Positions 26,418 through 37,099 of a stretch of 63,919 nucleotides of DNA are shown here, piece after piece. Made by a program: the position numbers and the translations under genes. Each line of letters begins with the position of its first letter. Within the stretch, counting starts at the first letter, position 1. Source of the DNA: Prochlorococcus sp. AG-355-J04. Lineage in GTDB: Bacteria > Cyanobacteriota > Cyanobacteriia > PCC-6307 > Cyanobiaceae. The DNA is taken from contig QCDN01000005.1 of the NCBI GenBank assembly GCA_003280885.1, positions 1 through 63,919 on the forward strand, given 5' to 3'. Below the pieces are notes generated by a model that did no database searches, was not told the DNA's origin, and saw nothing but the letters and a program-made list of their open reading frames with translations.

Positions 26418-26474
26418 AATATTATATATTTAATTATTTATCTTACTTTATCAATATTTTTGGGTATAAAAACA

Positions 26475-26651
26475 ATGAAATTGGATCAATTCTTAAAATG
26501 GAAAAATCTTGTATCTTCTGGTGGCGAAGCAAAATTTTTTATTAAATCCGGTTCTGTCAAGGTTAATGGTGTTATAGAGACTAGGAGAGGAAGGAAGTTA
26601 AACAAGGGAGATAAAATAATATTTCTAAAAAATGAATTAATTTTTGAATAG
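26475..26651 (+). CDS. S4-domain RNA-binding protein
   Basis: I start at ATG 26475 (MKLDQFLKWKNLVSSGGEAK). GSVKVNGVIETRRGRKLNKGDKI is the S4 fold of the short YbcJ/YaaA-type family (about 58 aa), which binds structured RNA. A TTG at 26460 would add five residues and is less likely. Confidence 0.85.
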   Translation: MKLDQFLKWKNLVSSGGEAKFFIKSGSVKVNGVIETRRGRKLNKGDKIIFLKNELIFE

Positions 26652-26703
26652 TTAGCTTATTCAACTCACTTTGTATTAGTATATTTTTCTTGGAGATAGT
26701 ATT

Positions 26704-27429
26704 TTGAGAAAATCTGTAATTGCTGGTAATTGGAAAATGCACATGACTTGTGCTGAAGCTAAGTCCTATTTAGAAGAGTTTATCCCTTTAATAAAAAACA
26801 TAAAAGACGATCGTAAAATTATTATTGCTCCACCTTTTACCGCTATATCAACCTTTTCTGAACATTCTGATTTTGATTATTTAGATATTTCTAGTCAAAA
26901 TATTCATTGGGAAGATCAAGGAGCATTTACTGCAGAAATATCTCCAAAAATGCTTCTTGAACATGGTGTCTCATATGCAATCGTTGGACATAGTGAACCA
27001 AGGAAATATTTTAGTGAAAGTGATGAACAAATTAATAAAAGAGCAGTTTTTGCTCAATCTAGTGGACTTACTCCAATAGTTTGTGTTGGAGAAACATTAG
27101 AGCAAAGAGAGAGAGGAGAAGCTGATAGGGTTATTACTAGACAGGTTGAACAAGGATTAGAAAATACAGATCCATCTAATTTAATTGTTGCCTACGAACC
27201 GATATGGGCTATTGGGACAGGTAAAACATGTGAAGCTAAAGACGCTAACAAGATATGTTCTTTGATTCGGAAATTAATAGGTTTTGATGATGTGATTATT
27301 CAATATGGAGGATCTGTCAAACCTAATAATATTGACGAAATTATGTCAATGACTGATATAGATGGGGTTTTAGTTGGAGGTGCTTCATTAGATCCAAAAA
27401 ATTTTGCAAGAATTGCCAATTATCAATAA
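26704..27429 (+). CDS. tpiA: Triosephosphate isomerase
   Basis: 241 aa. TTG start with AGNWKMH (Asn and catalytic Lys), GHSEPRKYF with catalytic His, [13 protein letters not shown] with catalytic Glu and the flexible lid, and IQYGGSVKP phosphate-binding loop. The usual GHSERR reads GHSEPR here, an Arg-to-Pro change outside the catalytic residues. It interconverts DHAP and glyceraldehyde-3-phosphate in the Calvin cycle and glycolysis. Its 3' end overlaps folP by 26 bp. Confidence 0.97.
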   Translation: MRKSVIAGNWKMHMTCAEAKSYLEEFIPLIKNIKDDRKIIIAPPFTAISTFSEHSDFDYLDISSQNIHWEDQGAFTAEISPKMLLEHGVSYAIVGHSEPRKYFSESDEQINKRAVFAQSSGLTPIVCVGETLEQRERGEADRVITRQVEQGLENTDPSNLIVAYEPIWAIGTGKTCEAKDANKICSLIRKLIGFDDVIIQYGGSVKPNNIDEIMSMTDIDGVLVGGASLDPKNFARIANYQ

Positions 27430-28258
27430 GAAAGATCCATGGCCAAAAGGCTGGGGACAAAAAACTTCAATTATGGGGGTTATTAATTTAACTCCAGATT
27501 CATTTAGTGATGGTGGAGAAATAAACTCTTCAAAAAAAGTTTTGGATCAAGTTAATCATTTTTTGAGTAATGGTGTCGATGTTATAGATCTTGGTGCTCA
27601 GAGTACAAGGCCTGGGGCTGATGAAGTGGCCCCTTGTATAGAAATAAAAAGATTGATCCCATATCTGAAATTAATAAAATCTGAATATCCAGATGTTTTA
27701 ATTTCTATAGATACCTTTAATTCTGAGGTCGCTTATGAAGCGCTTTCAAATGGTGCGAATTGGATAAATGATGTCACTGGAGGAAGAAGAGATATAAATA
27801 TTTTGGATGTTGTATCAAAATTCGACTGTCCATTCGTCATAACTCATAGTCGTGGAAATAGTCAAAATATGAATGAACTCTCTAATTACGAAGATGTATT
27901 GAATGATGTTAAGGATTCGCTTGATAATTTAATAAAAAATGCTTTAGAAAAAAATATTTCTGAAAAAAATATAATAATTGATCCTGGAATTGGTTTTTCA
28001 AAGGACATTATTCATAATTTAGAAATCTTAAAAAACTTAGATGCATTAAAAAAATGGAATTTGCCAATTTTGATAGGTGCATCAAGGAAAAGATTTTTAG
28101 GTGAAATTTTGAATGAGAAAAACCCAAAAGAAAGAGATATTGGAACACTTGCAGTAAGTTGTCTTTGTTCTCAATTTAATATTGATATTGTGAGAGTTCA
28201 CAACGTGAAACTAAATTATCAAATTCTTAAAGTAGCTGATAGGATTTACAGAAAATAA
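27404..28258 (+). CDS. folP: Dihydropteroate synthase
   Basis: 284 aa from a TTG inside the end of tpiA; the first in-frame Met (residue 24) lies within the conserved [15 protein letters not shown] block, so a start upstream of it is required. [27 protein letters not shown] and [12 protein letters not shown] complete the family. It joins dihydropterin pyrophosphate and p-aminobenzoate in folate synthesis. A non-ATG start plus overlap suggests translation coupled to tpiA. Confidence 0.95.
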   Translation: MQELPIINKKDPWPKGWGQKTSIMGVINLTPDSFSDGGEINSSKKVLDQVNHFLSNGVDVIDLGAQSTRPGADEVAPCIEIKRLIPYLKLIKSEYPDVLISIDTFNSEVAYEALSNGANWINDVTGGRRDINILDVVSKFDCPFVITHSRGNSQNMNELSNYEDVLNDVKDSLDNLIKNALEKNISEKNIIIDPGIGFSKDIIHNLEILKNLDALKKWNLPILIGASRKRFLGEILNEKNPKERDIGTLAVSCLCSQFNIDIVRVHNVKLNYQILKVADRIYRK

Positions 28259-28266
28259 TAAGTTTA

Positions 28267-31200
28267 TTAATCTTTAACTCCTTCGATTTTATCCTCTACC
28301 TCTTGGTATAGTTCTTTCAACTGTTCTATATTTTCATCTGATGTTTCCCAATATCCTCTACCATTAACTTCTAGCAAAGTTCCAACAATTCTTCTAAAAC
28401 TATTAGGATTTAGATCCATTAATCTTTTCCTCATTGCTTCGTCATTTATGAATGTTTCATTAGTTTCTTCATATACAAAATTATCTACTTGGCCACTTGT
28501 CGCACTCCAACCAAGGGTGTAATTAAGTCTGTTAGAAAGTTCTCTAACTCCTTCATAACCAGAATTGAGCATACCTTCATACCATTTAGGATTTAAAAGT
28601 TTTGTTCTTGAGTCTAATCTTATGGTTTCTCCAAGTGTTCTAACTTGAGCATTAGAAGTGGTAGTGTCTGCTATATAGCTACTTGGTTCTTTTCCGTCAT
28701 CTCTTAGTGTCTTAATCAATTTTGTTGGATCTGAATCAAAATAATGACTTACATCTGTTAATGAAATCTCTGAGGAGTCAAGATTTTGAAATGTAACATC
28801 TGCTGTTTTCATTACTGACTCAAATACCTCTCTTTTTTGATTCATCTCACCTGGATTATCAGCATTAAAAGCATAAGTTTTGCGTGATAAATACATTTCT
28901 TGTAATTCATTTTCTTCCTCCCATGTTGAGTTTTCTACGGCTAAATTAACATTTGAACTGTAGCTTCCACTTGCGTTAGAGAATACTCTCGCTGAAGCTT
29001 CTCTGACAGAGGTACCTTCTTTTTCTGCTTGTTCTAGTGAATGTTTTCTTACAAAATTAGATTCCAATGGTTCATCAGCCTCAGCCGCTAATTTGACCGC
29101 TTGATCTATTAATGCCATCTGATTTATAAATAGATCTCTAAATACTCCTGAGCAGTTAACTACTACATCTATTCTTGGCCTACCTAATTCTTCTAAAGGG
29201 ATTAATTCTAATTTATTGATTCTTCCAACAGAATCTGGTTTTGGTTTTACCCCAACAAACCATAAGATTTGAGCAAGTGATTCTCCATAAGTTTTGATGT
29301 TATCAGTTCCCCATAAAACACAAGCAATTGTTTCAGGCCAGGTCCCTTGCTCCTCCTTTTGTCTCTCAATTAATTTGTCAACAACCGACTTTGCAGCAGC
29401 TACTGCTGCTGTAGTAGGGATTGATTGTGGATCAAGTGCATGAATATTTTTACCACTGGGTAAAACACCAGGATTTCTTATAGGATCTCCACCTGGTCCA
29501 GGTAATACATAATTTCCATCTAATGCTTTAATAAGACTATCCATTTCTTTATCAGCACAGACCTGTTCCAAGCAGAAAAGTAAGTAATCAAATAATTTAT
29601 TTAATTCCTTCTGATTAACTTCATTAAATCCATTTAAGTTACACACCCTCAGCCAAGGGGTAGGTAAATTCAGACCAAATACTTTAAGAAAGTCAAATAA
29701 TTTGGAAAGAAGTGATTTTTCTAAATAAACTCTGCCATCAACAATTTTTAAAGAGTTGACCATCGCAAAAATAGACTCTCTTGCTGTCTTTAGGATTTTT
29801 TCATTTAACTCTACAAATTTGAGTTCGCCTTTATTATTACCATCATAAATTTGTTCAATGGTCAGACCCATGGATTCAGCAAGCAGTCCAGGAAGGGATC
29901 TTAATCCCTCTTGTTCTCTTTCTAAAGATGCAATATTTACAAGAGTTGCAACAGCTTCTTCTGCTGTTGGAGCTTCTCCTATAGTATGAAGACCGCAAGG
30001 TAATAATCTACTTTCAATTTCCATCAACTGTTTATAGATATTACCAACAAATAAATCTCTTTCATCTATTGAGAGTTCTTCTACATCTTTTGAAGGTAGC
30101 TCAACATCCTTATCAAGATTACATTGTTTAGAAGTCTCTACAATTGCATTAACTATTTGAATGCCCCTACTATTTTCTCTTAGTTGTTGATATGAACCAA
30201 CAAGTTCGCTTAGTTCTTTAAGTCCTTTGTAGAGGCCAGCATTTTCTGCTGGAGGAGTTAAATAGCTAATGGTTGAAGCGTAACCTCTTCTTTTGGCGAT
30301 TGTTGCTTCAGAAGGATTATTAGCAGCGTAGTAATACAAATTAGGTAATGATCCAATGAGAGAATCCGGATAGCATGTTTCACTCATGCCCATCTGTTTA
30401 CCAGGCATAAATTCAAGTGATCCGTGAGTTCCAAAATGAAGAACTGCATCAGCTCCCCAGATTTTTTCTACATAGGTGTAATAAGCGGCAAAACCGTGGT
30501 GAGGACTTGCACTTCTTGAATAAAGTAACCTCATTGGATCACCTTCATAACCGAATGTAGGTTGAACACCTATAAAAACATTCCCAAAATGTTTTCCATA
30601 AATAAGAAGATTTTGTCCATCACTATTTAAGTTTCCAGGAGGTTTACCCCAATTCTCTTCAAGTCTTTGTGAATATGGTGTGAACTCTTCGTATTCTTTT
30701 ACTGACATTTTATGAGCAATATTTAACTCGGGAGAGCCATCCATCGCTTCAGGGTTATTAATTACTTTTTCCATTAATTCTTTTGAATTACTTGGAAGAT
30801 CATCTATTTGATATCCTTTCGATTTCATTTCAAGAAGAACTCTATAAATTGAACCGAAAACATTTAAGTATGCTGCTGTACCAACATTTCCTTTGTCTGG
30901 TGGAAAACTAAATACTGTGATGGCTAATTTTTTGTCCTTTCTTTGTTTAACTCTTAAAGTTGACCATTTTATGGCTCTTTCTGCGATTACATCAACTCGA
31001 TCTTGGAGCGTATGAGCCTTACCTGTAGCATCATCACGACCTGAGAGAATAATAGGTTCAATTGCACCATCAAGCTCTGGAATCGCAATCTGAAGTGCTA
31101 CCTGAACTGGGTGTAAACCTAGATCACTATCTTCCCATTCTTGCGTGGTTTGGAAGACTAATGGAAGAGCAACCATGTAGGGTCTGTTTAACCTTTTTAG

Positions 31201-32277
31201 GGCTTCAATAGCTTTAGGATGATCTTGTCTTGCTGGTCCACCAACTAGTGCAAATCCTGTTAGAGATACAACTCCATCTACTATAGGTTGATCCTTATTT
31301 ATTGAATCATAATAAAATTCATTAACTGGTTTAGAAAAATCTAGACCTCCGCAGAAAATAGGTAGCACTCTAGCACCTCTGTATTCCAATTCTTGAATAA
31401 CAGCAACGTAATGAGCATCATCTCCCGTAACGATATGACTCCTTTGAAGAACTAATCCTATTGTCGGAGTTTTGTCATTTTTAGGATTTATATCTTTTCT
31501 ATTATTTTCCCAATTTTGGTATTCTTTGAGACTTTCAAACATGCAAGGAGCAAGAGGATGCCAAATTCCTAAATCTGGGAATGTTTCAGGGTCTTGAATT
31601 TTGAATTCTTCTATTTGATCTTTTATGATCTCTGAAACAGCGTACTTTTCAGAAATCATTAACAAGAAGTTTTTTAAGTTCTCAGTGGTACCACCTAACC
31701 AGTATTGAAAACTCAGAATAAATGTTCTAGCATCTTGAGCTTTTTCTACAGGAAGATATTTAAGTATTGAAGGTAGTGTATTTAATAACTTCAACATTGA
31801 ATCTTGGAAATTTGCTCCATCAGATTCTTTTTTCTTTTTTATTAAATCTCCAATAATACTTTTAGATTGACCAAGTTGGGCCATACTAAATGAACCTAAC
31901 TTATTTAATCTCATTACCTCTGGCATGGAGGGGAAAACAATTGATGCTTTAAGTTTGTCTTTAAATGGAGATACTGCATCAACTACTTTTTGAGCAAGAT
32001 CTTCAATGAAAATTAGAGAAGCAACAAATATATCTGCATTAGCTATATCTTCTTTAAAATCTTCAAAATTACTATCATTCCTAAGTTCCTCGATAAGATA
32101 ACCGCTAAGGTCTATACCTATTGGCCCATTCATCTTATTTATTGACTTTGCAGCTTCCGTTAAGGAGTTTTGGTATTGTGGCTCAAGGACAACATAAACT
32201 GCTTTTATTACAACTTTGTGTTTGTTATCCTCAACAGGAGATACTCTGCGGTTTGCTGAGCGGACCTGCGTAAACAT
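28267..32277 (-). CDS. chlH: Magnesium chelatase subunit H
   Basis: 1336 aa, ATG 32277. The whole CobN/ChlH family architecture is present: [73 protein letters not shown] and [12 protein letters not shown]. It binds protoporphyrin IX and, with ChlI and ChlD, inserts Mg, the first committed step to chlorophyll. Divergently transcribed from dapB over about 100 bp containing only A/T-rich promoter-like sequence. Confidence 0.98.
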   Translation of the reverse strand: MFTQVRSANRRVSPVEDNKHKVVIKAVYVVLEPQYQNSLTEAAKSINKMNGPIGIDLSGYLIEELRNDSNFEDFKEDIANADIFVASLIFIEDLAQKVVDAVSPFKDKLKASIVFPSMPEVMRLNKLGSFSMAQLGQSKSIIGDLIKKKKESDGANFQDSMLKLLNTLPSILKYLPVEKAQDARTFILSFQYWLGGTTENLKNFLLMISEKYAVSEIIKDQIEEFKIQDPETFPDLGIWHPLAPCMFESLKEYQNWENNRKDINPKNDKTPTIGLVLQRSHIVTGDDAHYVAVIQELEYRGARVLPIFCGGLDFSKPVNEFYYDSINKDQPIVDGVVSLTGFALVGGPARQDHPKAIEALKRLNRPYMVALPLVFQTTQEWEDSDLGLHPVQVALQIAIPELDGAIEPIILSGRDDATGKAHTLQDRVDVIAERAIKWSTLRVKQRKDKKLAITVFSFPPDKGNVGTAAYLNVFGSIYRVLLEMKSKGYQIDDLPSNSKELMEKVINNPEAMDGSPELNIAHKMSVKEYEEFTPYSQRLEENWGKPPGNLNSDGQNLLIYGKHFGNVFIGVQPTFGYEGDPMRLLYSRSASPHHGFAAYYTYVEKIWGADAVLHFGTHGSLEFMPGKQMGMSETCYPDSLIGSLPNLYYYAANNPSEATIAKRRGYASTISYLTPPAENAGLYKGLKELSELVGSYQQLRENSRGIQIVNAIVETSKQCNLDKDVELPSKDVEELSIDERDLFVGNIYKQLMEIESRLLPCGLHTIGEAPTAEEAVATLVNIASLEREQEGLRSLPGLLAESMGLTIEQIYDGNNKGELKFVELNEKILKTARESIFAMVNSLKIVDGRVYLEKSLLSKLFDFLKVFGLNLPTPWLRVCNLNGFNEVNQKELNKLFDYLLFCLEQVCADKEMDSLIKALDGNYVLPGPGGDPIRNPGVLPSGKNIHALDPQSIPTTAAVAAAKSVVDKLIERQKEEQGTWPETIACVLWGTDNIKTYGESLAQILWFVGVKPKPDSVGRINKLELIPLEELGRPRIDVVVNCSGVFRDLFINQMALIDQAVKLAAEADEPLESNFVRKHSLEQAEKEGTSVREASARVFSNASGSYSSNVNLAVENSTWEEENELQEMYLSRKTYAFNADNPGEMNQKREVFESVMKTADVTFQNLDSSEISLTDVSHYFDSDPTKLIKTLRDDGKEPSSYIADTTTSNAQVRTLGETIRLDSRTKLLNPKWYEGMLNSGYEGVRELSNRLNYTLGWSATSGQVDNFVYEETNETFINDEAMRKRLMDLNPNSFRRIVGTLLEVNGRGYWETSDENIEQLKELYQEVEDKIEGVKD

Positions 32278-32379
32278 TGATTTTCTTTAAGTATTTCTAC
32301 CAGACTACGAATGAAAAGACGTTATTGTGTGCAATATAAATAGCGTGTAACAACCTTTAAAAAAAAATTTTTTAAAAAA

Positions 32380-33228
32380 ATGATTGAAAATTCCAAAAAA
32401 ACCATACCAGTACTAGTTTCCGGAGCTTTAGGCAGAATGGGTAGCGAAGTTGTTAATTCTGTATTAAATTCCACAGATTGTGAACTTGTTGCAGCAATCG
32501 ACATAAACGAAAAGAACAATGGCTCAAATATTTCTGAATTATTAAATGTTGAAAATTGTGATGTTATTGTTTCAAATGATTTTGAAGGAACTTTATGTTC
32601 TGTTAGTCAAAATTACAGAAATGAAAAAATCAAACCTGTTCTGGTTGATTTTACTCATCCTGATTCTGTATATATAAATACCAGATCAGCTATTGCATAT
32701 GGTGTATCACCAGTCGTAGGAACTACAGGTCTAAGCCCTTCGCAAATACAAGATTTGTCTGATTTTGCTCAGAAAGCATCCGTTGGTTGTGCAATAATTC
32801 CTAATTTTTCAGTAGGTATGGTTCTTCTTCAGCAGGCGGCATCGGTAGCTGCAAGATTTTATAACAATATTGAATTAATAGAGATGCATCATAATCAAAA
32901 AGCTGATTCTCCTAGTGGGACATGTATAAAAACTGCAGAAATGATTGAAGAATATCCAAAGAAATTTAATCAGAATTTAGTAAAAGAGTCTGAGTCATTG
33001 AAAGGTGTACGAGGTGGGCTTAGAGATTCAGGAATTAATATACATTCTGTACGATTACCCGGATTACTCGCTCATCAGTTAGTAATTATGGGATCTCCAG
33101 GTGAAACTTATACAATTAAGCATGACACTATTGATAGAAAGGCTTATATGCCAGGAGTTTTACAGGCTATTAAAAAAATTGGTAATTATGAAACTTTAGT
33201 TTACGGACTTGAAAAATTGATTTTTTAA
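32380..33228 (+). CDS. dapB: 4-hydroxy-tetrahydrodipicolinate reductase
   Basis: 282 aa, ATG 32380. Nucleotide-binding [22 protein letters not shown], and the substrate-binding motif [14 protein letters not shown] are diagnostic of DapB; the C-terminus [11 protein letters not shown] and [12 protein letters not shown] complete the fold. It reduces hydroxytetrahydrodipicolinate in lysine and diaminopimelate (peptidoglycan) synthesis. It is followed 1 bp later by a conserved membrane-protein gene. Confidence 0.96.
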   Translation: MIENSKKTIPVLVSGALGRMGSEVVNSVLNSTDCELVAAIDINEKNNGSNISELLNVENCDVIVSNDFEGTLCSVSQNYRNEKIKPVLVDFTHPDSVYINTRSAIAYGVSPVVGTTGLSPSQIQDLSDFAQKASVGCAIIPNFSVGMVLLQQAASVAARFYNNIELIEMHHNQKADSPSGTCIKTAEMIEEYPKKFNQNLVKESESLKGVRGGLRDSGINIHSVRLPGLLAHQLVIMGSPGETYTIKHDTIDRKAYMPGVLQAIKKIGNYETLVYGLEKLIF

Positions 33229-33229
33229 A

Positions 33230-33871
33230 ATGTTAATTCCAATTAATTCAAGTCAAATTTCAAAACTTATTCCTGCAGTTGGTACTGGAAGTCAATTTAA
33301 GTATGCGTTGGGGAATCCGAGAAAAATTCTTCAAAGAGTAATAGTTTCTTCAATTGGTGGATTTATCTCATTAATTATAAGTTCGACTGGAGATCAAACT
33401 AATAATTTCTGGTTATTCATATGTGTAGGTTTCTTTTTGTATATCATCTGGGGGCCAATTCTTGAATCTAGTAGAAAAAATTTGCAATTTAGGAAATATA
33501 AATTTTATTCTATATTTGATGGCTATATATCAGATATCTATAAAACAGAAAAGATTGAAAGTTCAAGAGAACAATCTAATAGGCAAGGTCGATTAGAAGT
33601 TATCGAAAACAAAAGGACTTGGTTAGTACTTGAATTAGAAGATGAAGATGGTTATTTGGAAAAGTTAAGTTTTCCTATGGAAAATAAGCACAGTCAAATT
33701 ATGGTGGGTTCGAGTATTAGATGTTTAATAACATCTGACAACCGTATTTTTGACAGAGATTTTTATTTGACCGATGCTTGGCTTCCTGAAATTAACTTAT
33801 GGGTTGGTGAGTACCCCTATTTATTAAGACCAGCATTTGAGGAAATTTGCTATATTTATTTGAATAGATAG
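33230..33871 (+). CDS. Conserved membrane protein, 213 aa
   Basis: ATG 33230. Two membrane spans (about 38-53 and 61-78) in the first third, then a soluble domain beginning FDGYISDIYKTE and containing RLEVIENKRTWLVLELEDEDG, ending in a conserved-looking WVGEYPYLLRPAF. Looks like a cyanobacterial/plastid conserved protein, but I cannot name the family. Tightly follows dapB and precedes the FAD monooxygenase by 19 bp, so likely one operon. Confidence 0.65.
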   Translation: MLIPINSSQISKLIPAVGTGSQFKYALGNPRKILQRVIVSSIGGFISLIISSTGDQTNNFWLFICVGFFLYIIWGPILESSRKNLQFRKYKFYSIFDGYISDIYKTEKIESSREQSNRQGRLEVIENKRTWLVLELEDEDGYLEKLSFPMENKHSQIMVGSSIRCLITSDNRIFDRDFYLTDAWLPEINLWVGEYPYLLRPAFEEICYIYLNR

Positions 33872-33890
33872 TAGATACTTATATAATCTA

Positions 33891-35045
33891 ATGAAAAATA
33901 AATTCAATTTTAAAATTGATGGATCTGGTCCCACGGGTCTTTTACTTTCAATTGCACTTTCAAAATTTGACTGCAATATTTTTTTAACTGATTTATTAAC
34001 AAAAGATAGATTAATTGATAAAGATAAAACTTATGCAATTACGCACTCAACAAGAAAGATCTTATCTAAATTCAGACTTTGGGAAAAATTAGAACCATTT
34101 TTATTTGGCTTTGATACCCTTTCCATTTCAGATAGCGTTACTTCTGCTATGACCAATTTATCAACTTCTGACTTAGATGAAGATATAAGTTCTGCTAAAA
34201 ATATTGGCTGGGTAGTTAGACATTCGGATCTCATGAACGTATTTTTTCAAGAGATTGATAATTATGAAAATATTTTTTTTATGACACCACAGAGATTGTT
34301 ACGTAAAAAAATATTATTTGATTATCAATTCTTTTCAACAGGAGCAAATTCACTTGATAAAAAATTCTTAGATTTTGTTGATATAAAAAAATCTTATAGT
34401 CAGTCTTGTTTAACTTTTAAAGTATCTATTAGAGGTCATTGTGAAAAGCGCGCTTATGAAATTTTTAGAAAAGAAGGACCCCTCGCATTATTACCTTTAG
34501 AAAAAAACTTATATCAAGTAATTTGGACTTCCAGTACATTAAAGGCAACTGAAAGGTTAAATTCTGATAAGAATTTTTTAATGGATAATTTATCAACTAT
34601 CTTGCCGGACGAATTTAAGTTGGATCAAATAGTTGGCGAATTTAATATTTTTCCTGTTTCATTATCCTTAAATTTACCAGTTTTAAATTTTAAAAAATTA
34701 GTTTTTGTAGGAGATGCATTTCATACATTTCATCCTGTCGGTGGTCAAGGTCTAAATATTTGTTGGAGAGATGTTAATACTATTTATGATCTTTTTAATC
34801 AAAATACTCCTATTACCAATATTCAATTGATATCCTTTAAATTTAAGTATTTTTTAAGCAGGCTTTTAGATATTATCGTTACTATTTTCATAACTGACTC
34901 ATTGATATCAATTTTTGCTAATAGAAACGTTTTTTTATTTCCAATAAGGAAATTTTCATTTTTACTTTTAAATAATTTTCTTTTTATAAGAAAATTAGTC
35001 TTAAATCAAATGACTAAATCTCTTATTTACTCAAATATTAAATAG
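33891..35045 (+). CDS. UbiH-like FAD-dependent monooxygenase
   Basis: 384 aa. The N-terminal Rossmann motif is DGSGPTGLLLSIAL, the FAD-binding C-terminal motif is FVGDAFHTFHPVGGQGLN, and a central DLMNVFF-type motif fits the UbiH/UbiF/COQ6 group of aromatic hydroxylases. In cyanobacteria such proteins are candidates for quinone or carotenoid ring hydroxylation; the substrate is unknown. Followed 5 bp later by the DUF2949 gene. Confidence 0.85.
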   Translation: MKNKFNFKIDGSGPTGLLLSIALSKFDCNIFLTDLLTKDRLIDKDKTYAITHSTRKILSKFRLWEKLEPFLFGFDTLSISDSVTSAMTNLSTSDLDEDISSAKNIGWVVRHSDLMNVFFQEIDNYENIFFMTPQRLLRKKILFDYQFFSTGANSLDKKFLDFVDIKKSYSQSCLTFKVSIRGHCEKRAYEIFRKEGPLALLPLEKNLYQVIWTSSTLKATERLNSDKNFLMDNLSTILPDEFKLDQIVGEFNIFPVSLSLNLPVLNFKKLVFVGDAFHTFHPVGGQGLNICWRDVNTIYDLFNQNTPITNIQLISFKFKYFLSRLLDIIVTIFITDSLISIFANRNVFLFPIRKFSFLLLNNFLFIRKLVLNQMTKSLIYSNIK

Positions 35046-35050
35046 AACTC

Positions 35051-35248
35051 ATGCATAATTATGTATCTAGAGAAATGATAATTTATTTATTAAATGTAAT
35101 AGGTTTAGATGAATCTTCTATTGAACTTGGTATAAAATTATCCATAAAAAATAAAACTCCTTTACCAATATTATTATGGAGTTATGGAATGCTAACTATT
35201 GAAGAACTAGATAAGTTATATTCATTTTTATTTCAAAAAATGGATTAA
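35051..35248 (+). CDS. DUF2949 family protein
   Basis: 65 aa. IIYLLNVIGLDESSIELGIK and PLPILLWSYGMLTIEELDKLYSF match the DUF2949 pattern (short cyanobacterial protein, PLP.LLWxYGLLTLEQLD type). Small, soluble, likely a helical adaptor. It closely follows the UbiH-like gene and precedes DUF3038. Confidence 0.7.
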   Translation: MHNYVSREMIIYLLNVIGLDESSIELGIKLSIKNKTPLPILLWSYGMLTIEELDKLYSFLFQKMD

Positions 35249-35311
35249 TAATTCTGTTATACTTTGTCCATATTCTAATGAAGAACAATTACAGTATTAA
35301 CTAGAGGAAAT

Positions 35312-35812
35312 TTGATATCAAGAAAATCTATAGAGAAGCTTGATTTATTATTATTAATACTAGAAACCATTGACTTAAATGGTATCCAATCCCTTTACGC
35401 TTTATCAAATACGCTTAATTTAAATAATGTTTTGCCAAATAAAGTTACTATTTGGAAATTAAGGAACAATAATCCATTAAGAAAATCTTATGTTACAAAC
35501 AATATTAAACTTAAAGAATTCGATGCCTTAATTAGAATTACGGTTGAAATGTCTAAATATTTATATCCTTATATCAGAGAGATACTGAAATCTAAAGAAG
35601 ATATTGAAAAGAATTCAGTTATTTGGAATGATTTTAATACGAGATTTATTGAGTTGATTAATGAGAGATTTAATATAGATAGTATGAGAGTGAAAAAGCT
35701 TTTAAATCAATCTGAAAATGATGAAATTATCATAAAATCTTTGCTTATTTTATCTTTTTGCATTTCAAATCAAGGTTATCAAAAGTTGAAAAATTTTTTG
35801 TACGATTTTTAA
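35312..35812 (+). CDS. DUF3038 family protein
   Basis: TTG 35312 with a good ribosome binding site (AGAGGAAA) 3-9 bp upstream. 166 aa, all helical: LDLLLLILETIDLNGIQSLYALSNTL is the DUF3038 signature. DUF3038 genes are typically next to DUF4335 genes in cyanobacteria, as here (1-bp gap). Function unknown; the pair probably forms a complex. Confidence 0.75.
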   Translation: MISRKSIEKLDLLLLILETIDLNGIQSLYALSNTLNLNNVLPNKVTIWKLRNNNPLRKSYVTNNIKLKEFDALIRITVEMSKYLYPYIREILKSKEDIEKNSVIWNDFNTRFIELINERFNIDSMRVKKLLNQSENDEIIIKSLLILSFCISNQGYQKLKNFLYDF

Positions 35813-35813
35813 T

Positions 35814-36401
35814 ATGATCCAAAATAAATTGTTATTTCATCAATCTTCAGTAAGTCTAGAAATAATCGGATTGCCAGATTATTCAAATAATGAAAATAAA
35901 GATCAAATATCTATAATTTCTGAATGGAAATTAACCATAGTTGATAAACCACTTATTGAAGGCAAATTTGAACATCTAGGGCCTATTATGAATGCTTTTT
36001 ATATTTATTCAAATCTTTTAATCAAAAACGAAACCCCAATATATGAGTCTAAATTAATTGATATAAAAGCCGATAATCTCCACATACATAATATTGTTCT
36101 CAAGAGCTCTAAACCAAATGTAAATCCATTAAATATAAAGATTGGTAATACATCTTTGACAGACACCATAAATTGTTTTGATCAGTTAAATGAATCACCA
36201 AAAGTAAGAATAAAGAAAACTGTCGGACCTAATTACATACCTAAAAAAGGAAGATTTGGTTTAAACAACAAAGTTAAATTTTTGAATTTCATTATGCCGC
36301 CTTTTATTGCAATTTTTTCCTTAATTCTATGTTCCTCTACTTTTATTTATTTTTATGATCCTGTTGAAGATAAGGAAAGTGAACTAATAAATACAGAATA
36401 A
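35814..36401 (+). CDS. DUF4335 family protein
   Basis: 195 aa. SVSLEIIGLPDYS followed by WKLTIVDKPLIEGKFEHLG and a hydrophobic helix near the C-terminus (FIMPPFIAIFSLILCSSTF, about residues 160-178) match the DUF4335 pattern that accompanies DUF3038. It is probably anchored in a membrane by the C-terminal span. Directly behind the DUF3038 gene. Confidence 0.72.
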   Translation: MIQNKLLFHQSSVSLEIIGLPDYSNNENKDQISIISEWKLTIVDKPLIEGKFEHLGPIMNAFYIYSNLLIKNETPIYESKLIDIKADNLHIHNIVLKSSKPNVNPLNIKIGNTSLTDTINCFDQLNESPKVRIKKTVGPNYIPKKGRFGLNNKVKFLNFIMPPFIAIFSLILCSSTFIYFYDPVEDKESELINTE

Positions 36402-36488
36402 AGAGTCATTAGCATCTTAAATACAAACACGATATGATAGGTTAATTTCTTTTCAGAGTAATTCAAGTTTATTCTTTGACCTTCATCT

Positions 36489-36857
36489 ATGGCAGATTTA
36501 AACATCCCAAATTTGAATATTAAATCTGATAAATATATTTTAAAAAAAAAATTAAATTTAAGAAGAAAATCTAAAAGAAGAATATTTACTGAATCTTTCT
36601 TTTTGTTTATTTTGAGTGTTTTATTAGTTTATATAAATTACTTAATTCCTAATAAAAATTTGCTTATACAGAATTTACCTTCAACAATTAATAAATCTTT
36701 TTTATTATTAATAAATCTCTTTTCATATCTTTATGAAATATTCTTGGTAATCTTTATTTTTGCCTCTTCTTTGACTGCTATGGTATTGATGATAGGTTCT
36801 TTTAATAGATTATTTAGAGTATCTAAAAGAAAGTCAAAACAAATAAATTATAAATAA
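36489..36857 (+). CDS. Membrane protein, 122 aa
   Basis: ATG 36489. The N-terminus is basic (KKKLNLRRKSKRR), followed by two membrane spans (about 36-51 and 80-104), and a basic tail (RVSKRKSKQ). Unrecognised family. Shares strand and spacing with the DUF4335 gene but has an 87-bp gap that could hold a promoter. Confidence 0.5.
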   Translation: MADLNIPNLNIKSDKYILKKKLNLRRKSKRRIFTESFFLFILSVLLVYINYLIPNKNLLIQNLPSTINKSFLLLINLFSYLYEIFLVIFIFASSLTAMVLMIGSFNRLFRVSKRKSKQINYK

Positions 36858-36859
36858 TT

Positions 36860-37021
36860 TCAAATTGGTTGCATTAAGCCACCACTTCCTGAATCAGAAT
36901 CGTCATCATCATTTTCTGTTTCCTCGCCAAATAAGGCAAATATACCAAGTACAATTGATGAAATAATAATTGATAAGGGTAAAATTGAAGTTTGGATTCC
37001 GACGTCTATATATTCACCCAT
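36860..37021 (-). CDS. Small single-span membrane protein with acidic tail, 53 aa
   Basis: ATG 37021 to TGA 36860. MGEYIDVGIQTSILPLSIII is followed by the rest of one transmembrane span, a run of acidic residues (EETENDDDDSDSGS) and a conserved-looking GGLMQPI end. This architecture looks like a real conserved cyanobacterial mini-protein. Convergent with the 122-aa gene, 2 bp apart. Confidence 0.65.
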   Translation of the reverse strand: MGEYIDVGIQTSILPLSIIISSIVLGIFALFGEETENDDDDSDSGSGGLMQPI

Positions 37022-37099
37022 AAAACAAATAAATTTTTATAAACCTAACCGAAATCAAACTCTTTCGCGGATTTTAAAAGATTATTTAATAATTTATTC

